Part shown: one piece after another, positions 57,446 through 64,000 of the stretch
Layout of the letters: each line of letters opens with the position of its first letter
Position numbering within the stretch: the stretch's first letter is position 1
NCBI GenBank assembly: GCA_024803745.1
Contig: JANJXV010000029.1
Coordinates: 22,434,001-22,498,000, forward strand
DNA from: Megascapheus bottae
Taxonomy: Eukaryota > Chordata > Mammalia > Rodentia > Geomyidae
Reading direction: 5' to 3'
Length of the DNA: 64,000 nt
Made by a program: the position numbers and the translations under genes
The notes under the pieces: generated by a model
The model's input: only the letters and a program-made list of their open reading frames with translations
Told to the model about the DNA's origin: nothing
Database searches by the model: none

Positions 57446-57675
57446 GCCAGGGACCAGTGGCTCATGCTTGTAATCTTAACTATTCAGGAGGATGAAATCT
57501 GAGGACTGGAGGCTGAAGCCAGCGCCTACAGGAAAGTCCATGATACTCTTATTTCCAATGAAATACTCAGAAAAATCCAGAAGTCAGGCTGGGACTCAAG
57601 TGGTCAGCCTTGAGCATAAAGCAACTTTGAGACAGTTCCCAGACCCTAAGTTCAAGGCCCAGTTCTGTCAAACAA
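57446..57675 (+). mobile_element. B1-Geo SINE
   Basis: 'gccagggaccagtggctcat', 'attcaggaggatgaaatctg', joint 'aaatactcagaaaaatccag', and right half ending 'gttcaaggcccagttctgtc'. Confidence 0.88.
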
Positions 57676-57775
57676 ACAACCATAAAATATCTTGCATTAT
57701 GATCCTATAATATTGCTATAATTCTATCTCAAGACAATTCTTTCACAATATATTCATAGTATAACATGTTATACA

Positions 57776-58015
57776 AGAGCGGGCATGGTAGCTCATGCCT
57801 GCTGTAATCCCATCTATGCAGGAGGCTGAAATCCAAGGATCTCCATTCAAGCTCAGCCCCAACACCAAAATCTGTCAGACTCTTAGAGCCAGTTAACCAT
57901 ACCAGAAAGCAGAAAGTGGCACTATGGCTCAAGATGTAGGGAAGTAGACCTGAACTGAAGAACTCAGGGATAGCATCCAGGGCCAGAGTTCAAGACCCAA
58001 GAGCTAAAAAAAGTT
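57776..58015 (+). mobile_element. B1-Geo SINE
   Basis: 'gcgggcatggtagctcatgc', 'tgcaggaggctgaaatccaa', joint 'agttaaccataccagaaagc', and right half ending 'gttcaagacccaagagctaa'. Confidence 0.9.
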
Positions 58016-58136
58016 ATATAATAATAATGCATAGTTTATTAAAAATCCATTCTTTAAGAACTTGTTTGCTTTGACATTGGCTATTTGCTTTTCTGTTTGT
58101 TTGTTTGTTTATGTTTAGTTTTTATTTATTGTAATT

Positions 58137-58246
58137 TTGTTTGTCTTTGAGCTTGAACTCTGGGTCTGGATGCTCTCCTTGAGTTCTCAAAGCTACCTCT
58201 CTGCCACTTTGAGCCACAGTGCCACTTCTGGTTTTCTGGTGGTTAA
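58137..58246 (-). mobile_element. B1-Geo SINE, antisense (right-monomer part, split by L1)
   Basis: 'gagcttgaactctgggtctg', 'ctttgagccacagtgccact' and 'tctggttttctggtggttaa'. The left monomer is on the other side of an L1, at 59441-59550. Confidence 0.92.
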
Positions 58247-59440
58247 GAGCTTTTGTATGGCAAAGGACATAGCTAGTAAATTAATTAGGAAGCCTACAAA
58301 GTGGGAGAAGATCTTCACCAACCATACAGCGGACAAAGGCTTCATATCTAAAATATATCAACAGCTCAAAAAATTGAATCACTCCAAAACTAATCTCCAA
58401 AGTAACAACCATCCCATTAAAAAATAAGCCAAAGGCTTAAAGAGAGTCTTCTCTGAAGAAAAAACAAAAATGGCCTATAGACACATGAAGAAATACTCAA
58501 CATCTCTGATCATAAAAGAAATGCAAATCAAAACAACTCTAAGATTCCACCTCACTCCAGTTAGAATGGCCAGGATCAGGGAAACTAATAACAACAGATG
58601 CTGGAGGGGATGTGGCCAGGAGGGATCACAACTACACTGTTGGTGAGAGTGCAAACTCTTTCAACCACTATGGAAAGCAGTATGGCAGTTCCTCTAAAGG
58701 TTAAACATAGAACTCCCCTATGACCCAGCAATTCCACTACTTGGCATTTACCTAACCATCCAGAAAGAAGGGCATACTAAATCCACTAGCACAACAATGT
58801 TCATTGCAGCATTATTTACCATAGCAGATATGGAACCAACCTAGATGTCCCTCAGTTGATGAGTGGATCAACAAGATGTGGTATTTGTACACCATGGAAT
58901 TCTATGCTGCTGTCAGAAAGAATGACATTGGAAACACTTAGAAAAAAGTGTTCATATTAAGTGAAGTAAGCCAGACTCAAAGGAAGATAGGCTCAATGGT
59001 TTCCCTCATTTGTCATAATCAGTAGAAACCTTGGGCTCTACTAGCAGAGATCTGCAACAGAACAAAACCTTGATAGATAAGGCCATACAGTATGAAGCTA
59101 ATTTAAAGGACCTCCAAGATACTGAAACAAAAGCCATATAATGAGTGAATGAATGATTGTTGTCCTTAATGTATTATGTTATCTCTCATCTCTTTTGATG
59201 TCCCTTGGTTATATCATATTGTTACAGTATCTCATTTTGTTATCTGATATATTGGATTTATTTGTATTTGGCTATTTGAAATTGGATAGGGAAGGGGGGA
59301 AAACCAAGATGTGGGGGTGTGGGGGAGGGTAATGGGGACCAAGACATGTGAAAGGGTATCAATGTATGTGAATTAATGTACCTTCTATCTGGCAAATGTC
59401 ATGTAAACCTTTTATTAATTACAATAGAAATATTTTAAAA
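58247..59440 (+). mobile_element. 5'-truncated LINE-1 inserted in a SINE
   Basis: Starts 'gagcttttgtatggcaaagg' in the ORF2 C-terminal region and ends with 3' UTR and 'attacaatagaaatatttta'. A 5' open part encodes 'MAKDIASKLIRKPTKWEKIF'. Stops and frameshifts follow, for example TGA for a Trp in the 'HCWWEC' motif. It splits an antisense B1-Geo. About ten bases expected in the host SINE are missing at the junction and no duplication is evident, so the target was slightly deleted. Confidence 0.93.
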
Positions 59441-59550
59441 AGAAGTCTCATGAACTTTCATGGCAGGGATGCCTTTGGACAAAGACCCTCAGATCTCAAC
59501 CTCCTGAGTAGCTAGAATTACAGGCATGAGCCACTGGTGACTGGCTTGTT
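59441..59550 (-). mobile_element. B1-Geo SINE, antisense (left-monomer part, split by L1)
   Basis: 'gaagtctcatgaactttcat', 'agatctcaacctcctgagta' and 'gctagaattacaggcatgag' complete the SINE begun at 58137. Confidence 0.92.
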
Positions 59551-59782
59551 TCATTCTTGTAAGAACACAAATGTTTAATTAAATTTACATTTGCATATTT
59601 ACATTTATATTATATATGTAATATATATTTATCCTTGCTCTATGAAAGAATGAGACTGCTTTCGCTACCTGTATTTGAAGAAAAAAATTGTCTGTTAGAT
59701 AAGTTCTGAAAGGATCTCCCTGAATGTCCTACAAAAATCAAATTTACTTGCAAAGAGAGAGAATAGAAAGCAGTGTGTAATG

Positions 59783-59784
<2 letters not shown>

Positions 59785-59826
<42 letters not shown>
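59785..59826. repeat. (CA)n microsatellite
   Basis: About 20 CA units. Confidence 0.96.
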
Positions 59827-59828
<2 letters not shown>

Positions 59829-60744
59829 TGAGCTCACTTTCTTCTGGTCTCTCATTCCCTTATCTTAGAAAAATTTGAGAAGGATCTCCATGATCTCACA
59901 TTTGTTAAAACTAAAAAATAGCTAATCTTAATATTTCCTACCTATATTTTAGAAGGAAAAGGAGTAATAAGTTCAGTCATTATATTCACTGCATACTTTG
60001 TAAAAATTGGATGACATAACTTGAGGAAAGGAATGGGATGGAAAAAGGAAGAGAAGAGAATGGAAAGACTGACGCTCACCAACCTGTGCTATACTTATAG
60101 CCCTCTTTCTGGAGTGGCATCACTTTTTAAAACTACTTACTAATAGTAAATATTTATAAACCCATGTAAGAATAAAAATATGTTATTATTCCATACATAA
60201 ATCAGAACCACAAGATCAGCTCCACTTTAAGACAAGTAGTGATAGATATTTTTTAAGTAAAAGGAAGAGAAAGTGATAGTAGGTAAAATTGGTAAGAGGT
60301 GCAGGAGAGTTTGGCTTGTGAGAAGTTGGCCAAAAATGTTACATAACTTCTAATTCATTTGGGTTGTGCTCTTGGGAGTGATTTCACCAGTTTTCTATTC
60401 TCTTAATTTTTTAAAAAACTTGTATCTTTAAGTTATTACACAGAGGAATTGTCATTCAACAAAATAATTTATGAATGCAGTACATCTTGCTTAATGTCAC
60501 CTACTCCATCATTCTCTATTTCTCCCAAACCATGCCTTCCCTCCCTTTTCTTAATTTTACAGGATATTCAAAGAATATCCTGTATGAGCAAGGAATATCC
60601 CAGATGAGGAAGGCATCCTCATATTTGTTGCAATATAATATAAGTATTTATGAAAATGAGTGGAGGATATATTCAAAGCACAGATCAAGCATTATCTATT
60701 GATATAAAAGAAAGATATATTTAAGAAGAAAGACATATCAGACC
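59827..60744. other. Intronic sequence, nothing recognised
   Basis: Includes a short near-perfect repeat around 60560-60605 ('agaatatcctgtatgagcaa' / 'ggaatatcccagatgaggaa'). No gene is recognised. Confidence 0.5.
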
Positions 60745-61035
60745 AGCAATTTTTCTTTATTGTAATGTATAGAGGGGTTACAGCTATAGTCGCTAGATAC
60801 TAGGTGAATTACTTCTCACACATTGATACCTCTTCTCATGTTTTTGTCCCCATTTCCCTCCCCAACCCCCCTCGAATCATCTTTTTTCCCCCTTCCCTTT
60901 CCTATTACAAATAAACAAATAAACGTATATACAATATGCCAGGTAACAAAGTCAAATATTGTAACAATATGAGATTAACCAAAGGGCAAAAAAAAGAAGA
61001 GAAATAACATAGTACATTAAGAACAACCACACAAG
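60745..61035 (-). mobile_element. LINE-1 3' UTR, antisense, 5'-truncated
   Basis: 'tttattgtaatgtatagagg', 'cacacattgatacctcttct' and a C-rich tract, 'atgccaggtaacaaagtcaa', ending near 'acattaagaacaacc'. Confidence 0.9.
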
Positions 61036-61494
61036 GTTTTTCTGACAAATATTTTAACTCATATAGCATATGATTCCATCTGGTGAAATAGAGAAAATAA
61101 ATTTCTGTGAAAAGAAATCTGATCATGTTAAGGCACTGAAATATTTTTTCTCATGGCTGCTAGAAGACTATTACAAATCCATGCATAGAACTAATTTACG
61201 TTCTGCATCAGTCATGACTAAGTAATGCATCATAGGATATAGGAAAAAAAATAAAGGGAGCATTACTCTGCAATAAATGAATTTTAAAAAAGGCAAATAA
61301 TGCAAATATGATTGACAATTACACCATGAGTATTGGTATGACTTGCACTGAATTTCAGTCCAGATCATGTAGAGAATATTATGTTTTGGGATTAATTACA
61401 TTAATCACAATAGTAACTTGCTTTAAATGCTAATTTAAAATCAGTGTAGTATCTCAATAGGTTTAATTATTTTAATTTTTGCAAAACCCAGATA
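61036..61494. other. Intronic sequence, nothing recognised
   Basis: AT-rich with no repeat or gene recognised. Confidence 0.5.
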
Positions 61495-61640
61495 GATAGT
61501 ATTATTTTCATCATTTTACTGAACAGGAAACCAATCCTTATTCACAAAGTTCTAGTAAATTGCTTGAGGCTACAACTCTTATTAAGTGGCAGCATTAGAA
61601 GGGGCATCTCTTGACTTTATATTTTATGCTGATTTCACAA
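61495..61640 (-). mobile_element. MIR (ancient SINE), antisense
   Basis: 'tagtattattttcatcattt', 'tactgaacaggaaaccaatc', 'taaattgcttgaggctacaa' and 'ctcttattaagtggcagcat' follow the reverse-complement MIR order (tactattat..., gaggaaactgagg, cttgcccaaggtcaca, agtaagtggcag). Confidence 0.82.
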
Positions 61641-61904
61641 TGATTAAATCAAACAGGATTTTGATTAAATGAAAGGCTATCCTTTGATAAATTTAAATAG
61701 AAGTCATTTTGTAAAGCTTTCTTTTCCTGTCATGTCAAAGTTCTGTTTACTGTCATGTTTTTAAAATAGATATTTAAATGCCAAGTCTGAAAATGTGGTT
61801 ATTTCTGAGCATATAAGATAGAATATTTGGAATTACTTTGCATGGTCAGAAATACTTGAATTATAAAGGACAAAGATGTGTTTACATCAAAAGGATTAAA
61901 ATAC
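61641..61904. other. Intronic sequence, nothing recognised
   Basis: AT-rich with no repeat or gene recognised. Confidence 0.5.
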
Positions 61905-62265
61905 CGCAAAACCTAGATACGTATGGTCATAAAGGATGAAGCTAAATGAAAGGATCTCCAGGATATGCAAACACAAGCTTTATCTTGTATGATTGCTCTT
62001 CTTAATGTACTATGTTATTTCTCTTCTCTTTGTCACCCTTTGGTTAATCTCATATTGTTACAGTATCTGACTTTCTTACCTGGTAAATATGTTTTCTTTG
62101 TTTATTTGAAATAGGAAAGGAAAGGGGGGGGAAGGATGATTGGGAGGAGTGGGGGAGGGAAATGGGGACAAAAACATGAGAAGGGGTATCAATGTGTGAG
62201 AAGTAATGCACCTACTACCTGGCAAACATAGCTGTAACCCCTCTATACATTACAATAAAAATTGT
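61905..62265 (+). mobile_element. LINE-1 3' UTR, sense
   Basis: 'aaacctagatacgtatggtc', 'atgtactatgttatttctct', a G-rich tract near 62124-62163, and a terminal 'tacattacaataaaaattg'. It ends tail-to-tail against an antisense copy. Confidence 0.92.
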
Positions 62266-62267
62266 TT

Positions 62268-64000
62268 TCTTTCATATATTTTTATTGTAGTTAATAGAAG
62301 GGTTACATTACATTCACCAGATGGAAGGTGCATTATTTCACATACATTGATACTCTTTCTCATGACTTGGTCCCCATTTCCCACCCCCACCCCCACCCTC
62401 ATCTTATTTTCCCCCCTTTCCTATCCAATTTCAAATAAACAAATACACATATATCCAATATATCAGATAACAAAGTAAAATACTGTAACAATATGAGATA
62501 ATCAAGGGACAGCAAAAGAGATGAGAGGTCACATAGTATATATACAATATATCAGATAACAAGGTAAAATACTGTAAGAATATGAGATAACCAAAGGACA
62601 GCAAAAGAGATGAGAGATAACATAGTACATTAAGGACAACAATCACTCATTATATGGCTTTTGTTTCTACATCCTAGAGGTCCTTTCATTTAGCATCATA
62701 ATATATGGTCTTATGTATCTAGGTTTTGCTCTATTGCAAATCTGTGCTAAAAGTGCCCAAGGTTTCTACTGATTATGACAAATGAGGGAAACCATTGAGC
62801 CTATGTTCCTTTGAGTCTGACTTACTTCACTTAATATGATTTTTTCTAAGTCTTCTTCCCATTTCCTTACAAATGGGGAGATGTCGTTCTTTCTGACAGC
62901 AGTCTAGAATTCCATTGTGTATAAGTACCACATCTTGTTGATCCACTCATACACTGAGGGACATCTGGGTTAGTTCCATATCTTTGCTATGGTAAATAGT
63001 GCTGCAATGAACATTGTTGTGCTAGTGGATTTAGTATGCCCTTCTTTCTGGATGGTTGGATAAACGTCAAGTAGTGGAATTACTGGGTCATAGGGGAGCT
63101 CTATGTTTAGTCTTTTGAGGAACTGCCATACTGCTGTCCATAGTGGTTGAAAGAGTTTGCACTCCCACCAACAGTTTAGTAGTGATCCTTCCTGGCCACA
63201 TCCCCTCCAGCATCTATTGTTATTAGATTTTTTGAACCTGGCCATTCTAACTGGAGTGAGGTGGAATCTTAGAGTTGTTTTGACTTGCATTTCTTTTATG
63301 ACCAGAGATGTCGAGCATTTCTTCATGTGTCTATAGGCCATTCTTATTTCTTCTTCAGAGAAGACTCTCTTTAAGTCTTTGGCCCATCTTTTGATGGGGT
63401 GGTTGTTACTTTGGAGATTAGTTTTGGACTGATTCAATTTTTTGAGCTGTTGATGTATTTTAGATATGAAGCCTTTGTCCGTTGTATGGTTAGTGAAGAT
63501 CTTCTCCCACTCTGTAGGCTTCCTGGTTAGTTTACTAGATATGTCCTTTGCCATACAGAAGCTCTGCAGTTTAATACAGTCCCACTTATCCAGACTCTGA
63601 TTTGTTGTGATTCTTGGTCCTTATTAAGAAAGTTTCGACCTGTGCCAAGGAGGCCTAGTGTGTCTCCTATTCCTTCTTGTAAAGTTTTCAGTGTGTCAGC
63701 TTTTACCTCTAGGTCATTGATCCATTTGGAGTTAATTCTAGTGCAGAGAGACAAAGAAGGATCCAAGTTTAGTTTTCTGCAGGTGCTTAACCAGTTCTGC
63801 CAGCATCAGTTGTTGAAGAGGCTGTCTTTCTTCCATTGTATTTTTTTGGCTCCCTTGTCAAAGACTAGATGGCCATAGGTCTGTGGTCCTCAGTTCTATT
63901 CCATTGGTCTTCAGGCCTGTTCTTGTGCCAGTACCAAGCTGTTTTAATTATTATAGCTCTGTAATAGAGTCTAAAGTTTGATATTGACATTCCTCCTGCG
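62268..64000 (-). mobile_element. LINE-1, antisense, runs off the window
   Basis: The antisense 3' UTR (with an 89-bp tandem duplication at 62456-62633) is followed by ORF2. On the minus strand 62970-63554 is a 194-codon open stretch with '[20 protein letters not shown]' and the C-terminal cysteine motif '[18 protein letters not shown]', in which the usual His of 'LLHC' is Asn. A frameshift near 63540 moves the frame to 63527-63766 ('INSKWINDLEVKADTLKTLQ'). The sequence continues as ORF2 to the right edge. It is the longest continuous L1 here, but not intact. Confidence 0.95.

Overview
The window is non-coding mammalian DNA from inside a very large intron-rich gene. It has the compositional habits of a rodent genome: AT-rich, CpG-poor, dense LINE-1 and SINE debris, many (TG)n tracts and no compact ORFs. 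The most diagnostic repeat is a dimeric SINE with an ID-like (tRNA-Ala-type) left half joined to a right half starting near 'ggaagtggtgctgtggctca'. This matches my memory of the IDL-Geo SINE, described as restricted to Geomyoidea (kangaroo rats, pocket mice, pocket gophers). I therefore infer a heteromyid or geomyid rodent, with moderate confidence and no species call.

Only one protein-coding exon is supported. It is a 151-bp internal exon at 14134-14284 (+) with good acceptor and donor sites. It encodes part of a protease-associated domain of the transferrin receptor/NAALADase family, most likely NAALADL2, a gene known for enormous introns. The rest of the window would then be its two flanking introns. 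The only other gene-derived sequence is a 5'-truncated RPL23A processed pseudogene at 52690-53005 (+), with a frameshift and two stops.

Layout. 1-700 and 3210-6865 are L1 complexes with 5' inversions and nesting. 6866-14133 is intron with old L1 3' ends. 14134-14284 is the exon. 14285-20430 is intron with scattered SINEs. 20441-22093 is an antisense L1 with a perfect 16-bp target-site duplication (TSD). 22755-32240 is SINE-rich, with two IDL-Geo copies in tandem at one target site. 33325-34245 is a nested L1. 36745-37075 and 40405-40835 are MaLR-type LTRs. 41055-57270 holds SINEs, MIR, B1, microsatellites and the pseudogene. 58137-59550 is a SINE split by an L1. 60745-64000 is an L1-rich end with a tail-to-tail L1 pair, and it runs out of the window.

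I found no new gene system. What seems worth following up: a second dimeric SINE that joins a 7SL/B1-like left half to the same right half as IDL-Geo; an antisense SINE downstream of the exon with an in-frame, stop-free 99-bp exonization potential; a GC-richer segment ending in a strong splice donor; and several well-resolved retrotransposition structures.
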